DNA of 56,292 bases. Source: a virus. Of this stretch, positions 1-7,143 are shown in pieces (the first letter of the stretch is position 1; each line of letters begins with the position of its first letter). The stretch is from IMG/VR virus record IMGVR_UViG_3300025168_000103, positions 1 to 56,292 of that record; one strand, 5' to 3'. The notes under the pieces are model-generated. The model was given only the letters and a program-made list of their open reading frames with translations, was not told the origin of the DNA and searched no databases. The position numbers and the translations under genes were made by a program.

Positions 1-1
1 A

Positions 2-91
2 AGAAATAAGAAAAGACCTGGAGTTCACTCCAAGAACGCAAGTAGAAGTCAAACTAAATTTAAAAAGAAATATCGTGGCCAAGGAAGATAA
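2..91 (+). CDS. C-terminal end of small basic phage protein (partial)
   Basis: The last 29 codons of a gene that begins left of the window are read in frame from base 2 and end with TAA at 89-91. The peptide is very rich in Lys, Arg and Ser, contains RPGVHSKN near its start and ends KKYRGQGR. I recall very similar tails on short basic proteins of unknown role in other tailed phages of Bacteroidota, but could not search for them. It overlaps the next gene by 17 bases, the tight packing seen throughout this left block. Nucleic-acid binding is possible from the charge alone; no function is assigned. Confidence 0.6.
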   Translation, partial: RNKKRPGVHSKNASRSQTKFKKKYRGQGR

Positions 92-362
92 AAAACACAA
101 CAAACATTACTATGATTATGGTAGGAATGGATACTATCCTACAACAACATTAGATGATGAAAGAATACCTGAATACTATAAAGGTAAAGAAGGTTATGAA
201 GCTAGAAGAGTATGTGATAACTTTGAATTACCATATCATTTAGCCACAGCTGTAACATATCTACTGAGAGCTTACCATAAACACGAAAGTCCTGTAGAAG
301 ATATAACTAAAGCGATAGCTCATTTAGAATTTGAATTAGAAAAAATTAAAAGAAAAAAATAA
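75..362 (+). CDS. DUF3310-family protein
   Basis: This 95-residue protein contains the pattern of the phage DUF3310 family: a PEYYKGK segment at about residues 32-39, then YEARRVCDNFELPYHLATAVTYLLRA and a final HLEFELEK helix. Family members occur in many phages and are sometimes annotated as nucleotide-kinase-like, but no catalytic role is firmly known. The start is GTG at 75, inside the preceding gene. The frame is open to the window edge, but there is no ATG, and the overlapping frame holds a convincing protein end, so GTG at 75 is preferred. Its stop overlaps the ATG of the next gene as TAATG, so the two are probably translationally coupled. Confidence 0.75.
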   Translation: MAKEDKKHNKHYYDYGRNGYYPTTTLDDERIPEYYKGKEGYEARRVCDNFELPYHLATAVTYLLRAYHKHESPVEDITKAIAHLEFELEKIKRKK

Positions 363-502
363 TGCTAGTAATAATAACTTTTGCAGTTGGAATAATATCA
401 TTAATGTATATAATAACTCAAATTGAGAGGTCAATCTTTTATAATATTAAAAGAAATAAAATGAAAAAAAGATTAGAAGAAATGGACAAAAGAAAGAGAT
501 AA
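362..502 (+). CDS. 46-residue single-span membrane protein
   Basis: This short gene starts at the TAATG overlap with the DUF3310 gene and ends two bases before the next ATG. The first 19 residues are nearly all hydrophobic (LVIITFAVGIISLMYIIT) and form one membrane span. A highly basic tail follows, rich in Lys, Arg and Glu (KRNKMKKRLEEMDKRKR). The positive tail suggests the C terminus stays in the cytoplasm. The exact fit between two coding genes and the clear topology support it as real. No function is recognised; a small inner-membrane phage protein acting early in infection is one possibility. Confidence 0.6.
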   Translation: MLVIITFAVGIISLMYIITQIERSIFYNIKRNKMKKRLEEMDKRKR

Positions 503-504
503 AA

Positions 505-1368
505 ATGTTAAATACAATAAAAAAAGTAAATAGAAAAACATTTACCATAAGACCATCAGGTAGGAGCACAGATTTTATATCTCCTAGCTTTGGTCATGGT
601 TGTTTATATAACTGTTCTTATTGTTATATGAAACGTAATAAACCATATGGACTTAGTGTAGCAAAAAATACAGAAGCTATACTAACAGCTATAAATAATC
701 ACATAACTTTTGATGATACTTACAAACCTAATCAAACACATAGTGAGTACACAACATATGATATAAGTTGTAACGAAGATTTTGCTTTACACGCGAAGTA
801 TCACGAATGGGAAAAAATATTTAAATTCTTTAGAGACCACCCTAAAGCTATGGGTAGTTTTGCTACTAAATATGTTAATCCAGATTTAATTAGATTTAAT
901 CCTGAAGGTAAAATACGTATACGTTTTAGCTTAATGCCACAACACAAAGCGGATATACACGAACCTAATACGTCAAAAATTATAGATAGAATAAAAGCTA
1001 TAGATTCTTTTATACAATCTGGATATGATGTTCATGTGAACTTTAGTCCTATTATAGTTTATAACGGATGGTTAGAAGACTACAAATGTTTATTTAGTAT
1101 GATGAATGACTATGTAGATAATAAAAACAATGTTTTAGCAGAGTGTATATTTCTTACACACAACTTTGAAAGACATAAATACAACTTGGAAGATAATCCT
1201 AAGTCTGAAATAGATTTATGGGTACCAAGTATACAAGAGGATAAGATATCACAATACGGAGGAGTAAATAGAAGGTACAATCGTAAGTTAAAGTACCAAT
1301 ATATAAAAGACTTTGTTGAACTACATGATAGAATTATTCCATGGAATAAAATAAGATATATATTTTAA
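505..1368 (+). CDS. Radical SAM protein, spore photoproduct lyase-like
   Basis: This 287-residue protein carries the CxxxCxxC cluster motif of radical SAM enzymes as C33, C37 and C40 (GCLYNCSYCYMK), which would hold a 4Fe-4S cluster that cleaves S-adenosylmethionine. The lead-in, RPSGRSTDFISPSFGHGC, and the compact size resemble the spore photoproduct lyase (SplB) family, whose founding member repairs UV-linked thymine dimers. That would suit a virus of sunlit water, but the repair activity is inference; other radical chemistry on DNA or nucleotides is possible. It lies directly upstream of an adenine methyltransferase, so a DNA-directed role is reasonable. Family assignment to radical SAM is firm; the SplB subfamily is less so. 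Confidence 0.75.
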   Translation: MLNTIKKVNRKTFTIRPSGRSTDFISPSFGHGCLYNCSYCYMKRNKPYGLSVAKNTEAILTAINNHITFDDTYKPNQTHSEYTTYDISCNEDFALHAKYHEWEKIFKFFRDHPKAMGSFATKYVNPDLIRFNPEGKIRIRFSLMPQHKADIHEPNTSKIIDRIKAIDSFIQSGYDVHVNFSPIIVYNGWLEDYKCLFSMMNDYVDNKNNVLAECIFLTHNFERHKYNLEDNPKSEIDLWVPSIQEDKISQYGGVNRRYNRKLKYQYIKDFVELHDRIIPWNKIRYIF

Positions 1369-1369
1369 T

Positions 1370-2188
1370 ATGATAAGTTATATAGGAGGTAAAAGCCGAA
1401 TGGCTAAATGGATATGTGAGTACATACCAAAAAACATAGAAACCTACGTAGAGGTGTTTGGAGGAGCTTTCTGGGTTTATATTAAGGGAGATATACATGA
1501 GGGTCCAAAACTAAAAGAAGTCGTCTATAACGATAAAAATAGGTTTATGGTAAACCTTATACAATGTTGTACAGAGCCGTATCTTTTTTACAGACATATA
1601 GAAGACTCTGGAATTGAATCACAAAACGAAGAATTATTTTATAAATATCAAAAAGAAATTAATAATACATGTGATTTAGGTTTTCCAGATTATTCAATGG
1701 ATTTAGCAATGAAATACGCTTATATATCTACACAAGTATTCAGTGGTAGTAAAATAATGGAATCTAAATATGTAGATTTAAAAGGTAAATATAAATCAAA
1801 ATTTGATTCTTTTCGTGACAGATTGCTTAACTTTGATACGGTTAATCGTTTGACTAAAATTACTAAATGTGAAAATTTAGATTATATAGATTGTATTATG
1901 AAATACGATGGACCAAATGCTTTCTTTTATTTAGACCCTCCTTATTGGAAAACTGAAAACTATTATTCTAATCATAATTTTGATTCATGTGACCACGATA
2001 TGTTGTCTGTGTTGTTAAATGAAATAAATGGTAAATTTGCATTGTCTTATTACTATTTTGATGAATTAGAAGAAATGTATCCAAGAAAAGATTTCCGATG
2101 GGTGAGTAAAGAGTTTACAAAAGCAGCTGGAGCTCAGAAAGGAAAGAAACAAAACAAAGGAGAAGAATTATTAATAATGAATTACTAA
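1370..2188 (+). CDS. DNA N6-adenine methyltransferase (Dam/D12 class)
   Basis: This 272-residue protein begins YIGGKSRM, the N-terminal motif of D12-class adenine methyltransferases. The S-adenosylmethionine-binding motif follows as FGGAFW (about residues 30-35), and the catalytic DPPY tetrapeptide is at residues 189-192. Length and motif order match the Dam/M.DpnIIA group. The enzyme would methylate adenine in a short DNA site. No restriction partner is seen nearby, so protection of phage DNA from host restriction, or marking of phage DNA, is more likely than a complete restriction system. It starts just after the radical SAM gene and its stop overlaps the next start as TAATG, which places it in the same operon. 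Confidence 0.85.
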   Translation: MISYIGGKSRMAKWICEYIPKNIETYVEVFGGAFWVYIKGDIHEGPKLKEVVYNDKNRFMVNLIQCCTEPYLFYRHIEDSGIESQNEELFYKYQKEINNTCDLGFPDYSMDLAMKYAYISTQVFSGSKIMESKYVDLKGKYKSKFDSFRDRLLNFDTVNRLTKITKCENLDYIDCIMKYDGPNAFFYLDPPYWKTENYYSNHNFDSCDHDMLSVLLNEINGKFALSYYYFDELEEMYPRKDFRWVSKEFTKAAGAQKGKKQNKGEELLIMNY

Positions 2189-2517
2189 TGGATAATATAG
2201 AACCAGGAGAAATAGTTTATTGCGATATCACTTATGAATATGAAAGACCTTATCGTAATAGAACTAAAACAGAAACAGTGGAGCTTATAAATGTTGTGTT
2301 TGGTAGGGAGTATGATGATACATACCCTCTACTAAACTACAATGTTTATAAAAGAGATATTAACAAAATAAATCCTAAAAAACCTTTAGAATGTGATGCA
2401 CGTGTTGTAGATTTAAAGATTCACGCTAGAACAGGTTTTAAAAGAAAAATTAAAGGATATACTCAAGTAAAAAGAAACGAACAAATTAGAAATAAAATAA
2501 CAGGAGCTTATGAGTAA
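2188..2517 (+). CDS. Small basic hypothetical protein
   Basis: This 109-residue protein is not recognised. It is rich in Lys, Arg, Glu, Asn and Tyr, has no signal peptide or membrane span, and looks like a compact mixed alpha/beta protein with a basic C-terminal third. It starts at a TAATG overlap with the methyltransferase and overlaps the next gene by 8 bases, so it is co-transcribed with them. No catalytic motif was found. Its setting among DNA-modification genes is the only clue to its role. Confidence 0.6.
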   Translation: MDNIEPGEIVYCDITYEYERPYRNRTKTETVELINVVFGREYDDTYPLLNYNVYKRDINKINPKKPLECDARVVDLKIHARTGFKRKIKGYTQVKRNEQIRNKITGAYE

Positions 2518-2692
2518 TTACAAAAACATCAAACTAATACTTAGAAAACAAATAGAAAAAGGAGTGAAAACACTTTGGACATTTGATGAAGAAACCAATA
2601 ATTTTACAAGTATTTATAAAAGTTATAATAACGGGCTAACTATATACACCCCGTTACAACTTTTAGAATACTTAATAGAAAAAGAAAAATGA
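2510..2692 (+). CDS. 60-residue hypothetical protein
   Basis: This small soluble protein has an amphipathic N-terminal helix rich in Lys, a central polar stretch and a C-terminal helix ending in LLEYLIEKEK. No known family was recognised. It overlaps both neighbours: 8 bases with the preceding gene and an ATGA overlap (2689-2692) with the next. Such coupling is typical of this block and supports it as a translated gene. Confidence 0.55.
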   Translation: MSNYKNIKLILRKQIEKGVKTLWTFDEETNNFTSIYKSYNNGLTIYTPLQLLEYLIEKEK

Positions 2693-2826
2693 GAAGACAT
2701 AGTAAATTAGTCCCACCTAATTATAGGAAACAAGACCAAATTAGATATTATAAAAAATATTTAAGACATCTTGAAAAATGTATGAAAACTATAGATAAAT
2801 ATATTAAAGAACTGCAGAGAAGTTAA
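2689..2826 (+). CDS. 45-residue basic hypothetical protein
   Basis: This gene starts at an ATGA overlap with the previous one and encodes 45 residues rich in Lys, Arg, Tyr and His, mostly one long helix (YYKKYLRHLEKCMKTIDKY). It is the last gene of the plus-strand block. Its TAA stop at 2824-2826 overlaps the stop codon of the convergent minus-strand phosphoesterase gene. The coupled start and clean frame support it, though its function is unknown; helical packing or nucleic-acid binding would fit the composition. Confidence 0.5.
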   Translation: MRRHSKLVPPNYRKQDQIRYYKKYLRHLEKCMKTIDKYIKELQRS

Positions 2827-2829
2827 CTT
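2820..2829. other. Palindrome holding both convergent stop codons
   Basis: AAGTTAACTT is a perfect 10-base palindrome at the point where the two gene blocks meet. It supplies TAA to the plus-strand gene (2824-2826) and TAA to the minus-strand phosphoesterase gene (2825-2823), so the two coding regions overlap by four bases. I see no strong bidirectional hairpin terminator here. Confidence 0.5.
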
Positions 2830-4106
2830 AACTCTACGTTGTAATTTAATATACCTTGAAGTCCATTCTTTCTGTGAAATAGGAAAGCTTGGGCTTTTTT
2901 AATGTTTCCAATATAACCCTTACTATCATGCCAATAATCAGTGGCAGACATAGATGAAAGATTACGAATAGTGATACCTTGTAATTCTTCAATTGCTTGT
3001 AGTTTTGTAGACTTGTTTGTATGTAGATGACCTCTATGTACTTCAACGTAGTCTACATCACTCCACGCATTTTTATATCTTTGTGATATGATACCAGGTA
3101 AATCATTAACCTTACATCCATCACCATGGTCAGATACAACCATATTCTTACCATATACTAACATTTTCATAAGACAATCGTTGTTATCTACCTTTACATC
3201 TTCATGATTTTCATAATATAATTCTAGTGTATCTCCTAAATGCATCATAGATTCTCTGTCATGATTACCAGGAATAACCATTACATGTACAGGAGCTACT
3301 TCGGTTAAATAGTTAATCGCTTTAATTAAAAGTTTTCTACCCGCTCTATATATATCTATATGGTAATCAGAATTAAATTGAGGAGTGCCTTTAGTTGTAC
3401 TAGGTATTGGCCAATCACCATCTGAATTTAAAAAATCGTGTCCTGCTATAAATAATATTTTATCAACATAATATCCTTGAGCTCTGTATAGTAAATGCTC
3501 TATAGCGTCAAACAATCTATTCTCCGCAATCTTCAAGCTGTACTTATCACCCTTGATACCAATTTTCCCTAAATGTAAATCAAATGCTGATATTTCTAAA
3601 AGGTGTTTGTCCTTCTTATCGTTACGTTCTCTTTTTTTCTTTTGAACAACAGGAGATAAATTAGACAAGTCTTTTTTAAGCTGCTTTTTAACAACCTCTA
3701 TGTTAAATTCTTGAGCAATTGGTTTTAACCAAGCTTTAGTTCTATACATAGTAATTGTAATAGGGTTACGCTCTTTGTCAAAACCTGTAACCTCATAGGT
3801 TCCTATGTCGTACTTCTCTACAAACCACTTATTTAAATCTACATCACATTGCTTAAGTAAGTCATCTAAAGACTTTACTCTTGTACAATTTTCTGCTGTA
3901 ACAATAGCTTCTTTGTCTGTTTCTTGAAAATTTAAAACTTCTTTTTCTTTTGGTTCGTTATCTGGATTTAAAGCTCTTAGTCTTCTGGCTACTAATCTAA
4001 TTTGTTCGTAATTAGTTCCAAATTTCTTTGCAGTATCTGAGTATTTACTTCGTAATAAGTGAGGGTTTTCTAAAAGATATTTTTTTATTTTATCAACTAA
4101 AGACAT
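2823..4106 (-). CDS. Calcineurin-like metallophosphoesterase with N-terminal HTH-like region
   Basis: The C-terminal two thirds of this 427-residue protein hold the metal-binding motifs of the metallophosphoesterase fold in order: DLH (D176, H178), HD at 223-224 in place of the usual GD, GNHD (280-283), SDHGD (H327) and a final GHLH (359-362). Phage enzymes of this kind are often related to SbcD/Mre11-type nucleases, so a role in DNA processing or repair is likely but not shown. The first 50 residues (ending ALNPDN) include a helix-turn-helix-like segment around TAKKFGTNYEQIRLVARRLRA, possibly for DNA binding. It is the last minus-strand gene, placed after a hairpin terminator, and converges on the plus-strand block. 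Confidence 0.8.
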   Translation of the reverse strand: MSLVDKIKKYLLENPHLLRSKYSDTAKKFGTNYEQIRLVARRLRALNPDNEPKEKEVLNFQETDKEAIVTAENCTRVKSLDDLLKQCDVDLNKWFVEKYDIGTYEVTGFDKERNPITITMYRTKAWLKPIAQEFNIEVVKKQLKKDLSNLSPVVQKKKRERNDKKDKHLLEISAFDLHLGKIGIKGDKYSLKIAENRLFDAIEHLLYRAQGYYVDKILFIAGHDFLNSDGDWPIPSTTKGTPQFNSDYHIDIYRAGRKLLIKAINYLTEVAPVHVMVIPGNHDRESMMHLGDTLELYYENHEDVKVDNNDCLMKMLVYGKNMVVSDHGDGCKVNDLPGIISQRYKNAWSDVDYVEVHRGHLHTNKSTKLQAIEELQGITIRNLSSMSATDYWHDSKGYIGNIKKAQAFLFHRKNGLQGILNYNVELS

Positions 4107-4174
4107 AATTATTTTGTGTTATTTAATATGTCTATAAAATTATTATATAATTCATTGAAAATTAAACACTTAAA

Positions 4175-4197
4175 AATAACTTATGAACAGAGTTATT
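4175..4197 (-). terminator. Hairpin after the 4200-4769 gene
   Basis: On the minus strand, just past the TAG stop of the upstream gene, a 7-bp stem (AATAACT/AGTTATT) encloses a 9-base loop and runs into a short T-rich stretch. This has the form of an intrinsic terminator, though the stem is AT-rich and so weak. It would end the short unit driven from 5628-5635 and separate it from the phosphoesterase gene. Confidence 0.45.
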
Positions 4198-4199
4198 AA

Positions 4200-4769
4200 C
4201 TAATCAGTAATTAGGTATGTAATCCAACTTACATTGTTAGCAAGATAATAAAAATATATATTTCTATCTACATTATTAAATAAATCTTCTATATCAAATG
4301 TTTCACTTACTTTGGCTATTGTGTTAGTATCATTAGCTCCCGCAAAAGAATCGTAAGCCGAAAGATTTCTTCTAAACAACCTTGTGGTATTTTGTATTTC
4401 GTTATTTTCATAAAAAGTGCCAGTTCCTTCTGTAAATGACAAATTTTTCTGCTCAAGATTACTCCAGTGTAAATCAAACAAAAGAGCGGATTCTGTATTT
4501 GCAATTAAAAACTTTTTTAAAGTTTGCCCTTTCGACAATGTAAAAATATTTGTGAGTGTATTTGCTGGTACATATATTGATTTTACAGAATTAAAATTAC
4601 CTGAAGATTTACTTTCTTTTAATTTTCTTTCTTCAGTGAAATTTTGTTTTTCTCTTTGAGAAGTGTTTATTGATTTATTAGGTAGATTAGAATCTTCTGT
4701 TACACGACCTCTTCCTCTATCTCTAGCTGATAACTTTTTATACCTGTCCTTGTCTTTAATTAAGGGCAT
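4200..4769 (-). CDS. Hypothetical protein, probable virion component
   Basis: This 189-residue protein is not recognised. Its first 65 residues are charged, Lys/Arg/Ser/Asn-rich and probably disordered. The rest looks beta-rich (SIYVPANTLTNIFTL, KKFLIANTESALLFDLHW), loosely like the small beta-sandwich proteins encoded just upstream. It has no signal peptide or membrane span. It is the last gene of a three-gene unit whose other two members are paralogues of each other and of a gene in the ring-protein region, so a surface or decoration role on the virion is a reasonable inference. Confidence 0.5.
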   Translation of the reverse strand: MPLIKDKDRYKKLSARDRGRGRVTEDSNLPNKSINTSQREKQNFTEERKLKESKSSGNFNSVKSIYVPANTLTNIFTLSKGQTLKKFLIANTESALLFDLHWSNLEQKNLSFTEGTGTFYENNEIQNTTRLFRRNLSAYDSFAGANDTNTIAKVSETFDIEDLFNNVDRNIYFYYLANNVSWITYLITD

Positions 4770-4777
4770 AGTGTCTA

Positions 4778-5206
4778 TTAGTCGTCAGAAGCTATTCCTG
4801 TATCAGGACCATCACAAAGTAAGTATTGTACTTTTTGAGCTGCTGTTGTAGCGTCTATATCTAAATTTGCAGAGGCATCACCCGCTCCATCTATATGAAC
4901 TGGAGAAAAGAAACATTCACCTGGGTTAAGGTCTGCAATAACATCACCATCTGGTTTTACCGCAACAGGATAATCTGTGTCTACATTTTTAATAAATGTA
5001 TATATATGGTCTTTATTATGACTCGCTAAATTAATTGTAGTGTCTGAAGTACCATTAGTTAATATTTCACCAGTTGATATTAAAGCTGAATCTACTGTTG
5101 TACTAAGTGTAGTAAAGCTTGGTGCGAACGAAAATACTTGATTTCCTTCGGAGTCTGTTAATGAAAAACTTCCTGAAACTGTTACTGATAATGATTGCGT
5201 TGCCAT
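4778..5206 (-). CDS. Small beta-rich virion-type protein, paralogue 1
   Basis: This 142-residue protein is rich in Ser, Thr, Asp and Ala and poor in Lys, as is common for beta-sandwich head or tail decoration proteins. A segment in its second half (YTFIKNVDTDYPVAVKPDGD, then a LNPGE turn) aligns by eye with a segment of the adjacent 129-residue protein (VIYVKNLDDTNFVKIYDG, then LKPGE). It also resembles the protein at 42225-42692. The three seem to be paralogues of one small structural fold. It follows the 5222-5611 gene by 15 bases in the same unit. Exact location in the virion is unknown. Confidence 0.55.
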   Translation of the reverse strand: MATQSLSVTVSGSFSLTDSEGNQVFSFAPSFTTLSTTVDSALISTGEILTNGTSDTTINLASHNKDHIYTFIKNVDTDYPVAVKPDGDVIADLNPGECFFSPVHIDGAGDASANLDIDATTAAQKVQYLLCDGPDTGIASDD

Positions 5207-5221
5207 ATTTTAATATTTTTA

Positions 5222-5611
5222 TTATGCGTTAGCGTCTATTTCTACTGCAGCGTACTCAATTGTTACTGTCGCTGTATCTGCTTTTGCTGTTGTTGTTGCT
5301 GTTCCTCTTATAATTGTACATAAAAACTCACCTGGCTTTAATATACCTATTAAGTCAGCAGCACTTGAAGCTCCGTCATATATTTTAACAAAGTTAGTGT
5401 CATCTAAATTTTTAACATATATTACTCTACCATATCCTGGAGCAGCCATTACCTCGGAGTCACCATCATGTTCAACATCTATTCTACCTGTAGCTATTTG
5501 GTCTACACCTGTTATGTTTAATGAATATGAGCCGCTTTGTGACTGTGAATATCCAGTCCCAGAACTAGCGGACATAGATAAGGTACATTCAAAAGTATAA
5601 TTTTTTGCCAT
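5222..5611 (-). CDS. Small beta-rich virion-type protein, paralogue 2
   Basis: This 129-residue protein begins with Ser/Gly/Tyr-rich beta strands and contains YVKNLDDTNFVKIYDG followed by a PGE turn, which matches its neighbour downstream and the 155-residue protein at 42225-42692. It is the first gene after a Bacteroidota-type promoter at 5628-5635, with a 16-base A/T-rich leader and no Shine-Dalgarno site. That arrangement fits a strongly expressed late structural protein. I read it as a probable decoration or fibre component; no enzyme motif is present. Confidence 0.55.
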   Translation of the reverse strand: MAKNYTFECTLSMSASSGTGYSQSQSGSYSLNITGVDQIATGRIDVEHDGDSEVMAAPGYGRVIYVKNLDDTNFVKIYDGASSAADLIGILKPGEFLCTIIRGTATTTAKADTATVTIEYAAVEIDANA

Positions 5612-5627
5612 CGTTTTTTATTTTTTA

Positions 5628-5635
5628 CAAAGTTA
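5628..5635 (-). promoter_or_regulatory. Predicted Bacteroidota-type promoter (-7 element)
   Basis: The minus strand reads AAATTCTTAACTTTGTAAAA, containing TAACTTTG, a match to the TAnnTTTG -7 element of Bacteroidota primary-sigma promoters. It lies 17 bases upstream of the ATG at 5611, and its TAA is also the stop codon of the 5633-5890 gene. The same AATT..TAnnTTTGTAAAA context recurs at 15495-15502 and 44049-44056. No clear -33 TTG is visible. Confidence 0.55.
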
Positions 5636-5890
5636 AGAATTTATTTTATTATATACACTATCTTTAATTTTTTTTATATCTCCACATTTTTCGTATTCCT
5701 CTGTTTTAATAAAGTGATTTATTATATCATTATATATATCTTCCTTTATTTCACTTTTTTTAGAATAAGGTTCAAATGGTAAGACACATCCATTGTACTC
5801 TATTAAATCGTCCACTGATAACACTCCTGTCAAAACAAAATATGCATTTCTATATATATCTTTATAAATAATACTATCTTCTGCTTCCAC
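5633..5890 (-). CDS. 85-residue hypothetical protein, end of long operon
   Basis: This acidic 85-residue protein, rich in Ile, Tyr, Asp and Glu, has no recognised domain. It uses a GTG start that shares its first base with the TAG stop of the lysis-enzyme gene, so it is probably translated by coupling. Its position directly after the holin and L,D-transpeptidase-like genes suggests an accessory or regulatory lysis role, but nothing in the sequence shows this. Its stop codon forms part of the next promoter. Confidence 0.5.
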   Translation of the reverse strand: MEAEDSIIYKDIYRNAYFVLTGVLSVDDLIEYNGCVLPFEPYSKKSEIKEDIYNDIINHFIKTEEYEKCGDIKKIKDSVYNKINS

Positions 5891-6507
5891 TATATTAAAT
5901 CTTTACTCTCTAAAAGAGTGTATGAAAATGAATTACCCCAATGTTCTCTAGCTTCTTGACATATTCCTAAAAATTCCATCCAGTCATCATTAGATGCAAT
6001 TACTTGACATCCTGCTGACCACTTGTTTACATAGGTGGAAGTCTTACCTTCTAAAGCTGTAGCTCTATGTATATTAATCCCGAATACACCTGTGTCACAA
6101 GTTGATTCGTCAAATTCATACTTATCGTTTCTATTGTTATCTCTATATACTGTTACAGGTTCTTTCTGTCCTAAGGCTAAATATTTACCTCCATGTAATC
6201 TAAGTTTATGAGAGCCTCTGTATTGTCCAGGTTTTAAAACAGCACATCCTATTTTATCAATCCAAGGATTTTCCATCCAATCATCCCCTGGGTCTGTTGT
6301 ACATTCGTATTCGTAATAATGCCACTCTCCATTTTCATCTTTAAATGATATAGTCATTATATCGTCAAACTTATTTGTAACTTTTCCATTAGTATCAGAA
6401 TTTCTTATTCCTATAATGTTTACATCGTAATTATCATTAGTAAAGTATTTGTAACCCTTTTCTAACATAACCTTATGTATTAACTCTCTATAATATAGTT
6501 TTGTCAT
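5890..6507 (-). CDS. L,D-transpeptidase-like cell-wall enzyme, candidate endolysin
   Basis: This 205-residue protein contains IHRA at H147 and SAGC at 164-167, the spacing and layout of the HG...SxGC catalytic signature of YkuD-type L,D-transpeptidases, with C167 as the nucleophile. These enzymes act on peptidoglycan peptides. It overlaps the holin gene by an ATGA junction, so the pair looks like a lysis cassette and this is the best endolysin candidate in the operon. It has no signal peptide, so it would need the holin to reach the wall. The middle contains a YRGSHKLRLHGG segment that may help form the active site. Family call is by motif only; a related transpeptidase-fold hydrolase is possible. 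Confidence 0.6.
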   Translation of the reverse strand: MTKLYYRELIHKVMLEKGYKYFTNDNYDVNIIGIRNSDTNGKVTNKFDDIMTISFKDENGEWHYYEYECTTDPGDDWMENPWIDKIGCAVLKPGQYRGSHKLRLHGGKYLALGQKEPVTVYRDNNRNDKYEFDESTCDTGVFGINIHRATALEGKTSTYVNKWSAGCQVIASNDDWMEFLGICQEAREHWGNSFSYTLLESKDLI

Positions 6508-6896
6508 TTTTTTGTTTTTTCCAGTGACCTACCACCAAAATACGCTCCAATCACTGTAATTAATACTAATTGTAATAAATCAGTCCATTTTGCTTCAACT
6601 ACAAAGTTAATAACTCCTGCGTCAATAAAGATTAATAAAACTGTAGATATTACTAAAAATATTAACACTAATGGTCTAACATTTTTACTCAACCAAGAAT
6701 CACTAGCCATGTCAGCCGCCCATCTTGATGAGATTTCTTTTTCCATTTGAACCTCATAGTTTGCTATAAGTTCTTTTACTTTTTGTTCTGCTTCTAATTT
6801 TTCTTCTTTAGAAGTGTGTAAGTTATCTATAACTCCACCGACACCTTCTACTAAATCTTTAGCTCCTCCACTAAATATTGTTCCTAATATACTCAT
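6504..6896 (-). CDS. Holin, 3TM type
   Basis: This 130-residue protein has an N-terminal amphipathic segment (IFSGGAKDLVEGVGGVIDNL), a charged helical region, then WLSKNVRP followed by two strong membrane spans at about 76-96 and 107-125 and a short basic tail. The layout matches the phage 3TM holin family (HP1-type and gene-transfer-agent relatives), in which W..SKN.RP precedes the spans. Such proteins form lesions in the inner membrane and release the endolysin. Its TGA stop overlaps the start of the L,D-transpeptidase-like gene, which supports a lysis pair. Confidence 0.75.
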   Translation of the reverse strand: MSILGTIFSGGAKDLVEGVGGVIDNLHTSKEEKLEAEQKVKELIANYEVQMEKEISSRWAADMASDSWLSKNVRPLVLIFLVISTVLLIFIDAGVINFVVEAKWTDLLQLVLITVIGAYFGGRSLEKTKK

Positions 6897-6914
6897 AATT
6901 TAATTTTTTATTTA

Positions 6915-7127
6915 TTAATAACCTCCTTGTGTGTTAATATTATTTGTTGTAGAACTCCCTTGACTTGAACCAGCAGCTTGTCCATGTGTTGCTCCAGCCA
7001 TATATCCTGTAACACCATTATATATATGTGTGTGATATCCTACTAATCCATTACTACTACCATAGTTTAAAGCTTCTGCTGGTGTACTAAATAAAGGAAT
7101 GTTGTTTATAGTTGTAAGTATTGGCAT
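6915..7127 (-). CDS. Small Gly/His-rich phage protein
   Basis: Read from ATG at 7127, this is a 70-residue protein beginning MPILTTINN and containing NGLVGYHTHIYNG, GYMAGATHG and a Gly/Ser/Asn-rich tail. I recall the same YHTH...GYMAG..H pattern in short proteins of marine phages, possibly tail-associated, but could not verify it. A longer reading from 7154 would add nine Lys/Asn residues and overlap the preceding gene; I prefer 7127 because it has a normal A-rich leader. The paired histidines suggest metal binding, which is inference. Confidence 0.55.
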   Translation of the reverse strand: MPILTTINNIPLFSTPAEALNYGSSNGLVGYHTHIYNGVTGYMAGATHGQAAGSSQGSSTTNNINTQGGY

Positions 7128-7143
7128 AATTTTTTTATTTTTA

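Noticed and set aside
2846-3046. Short minus-strand frame inside the phosphoesterase gene
   Set aside because: It overlaps the motif-bearing C-terminal domain in another frame and has no coupled start or recognisable content.
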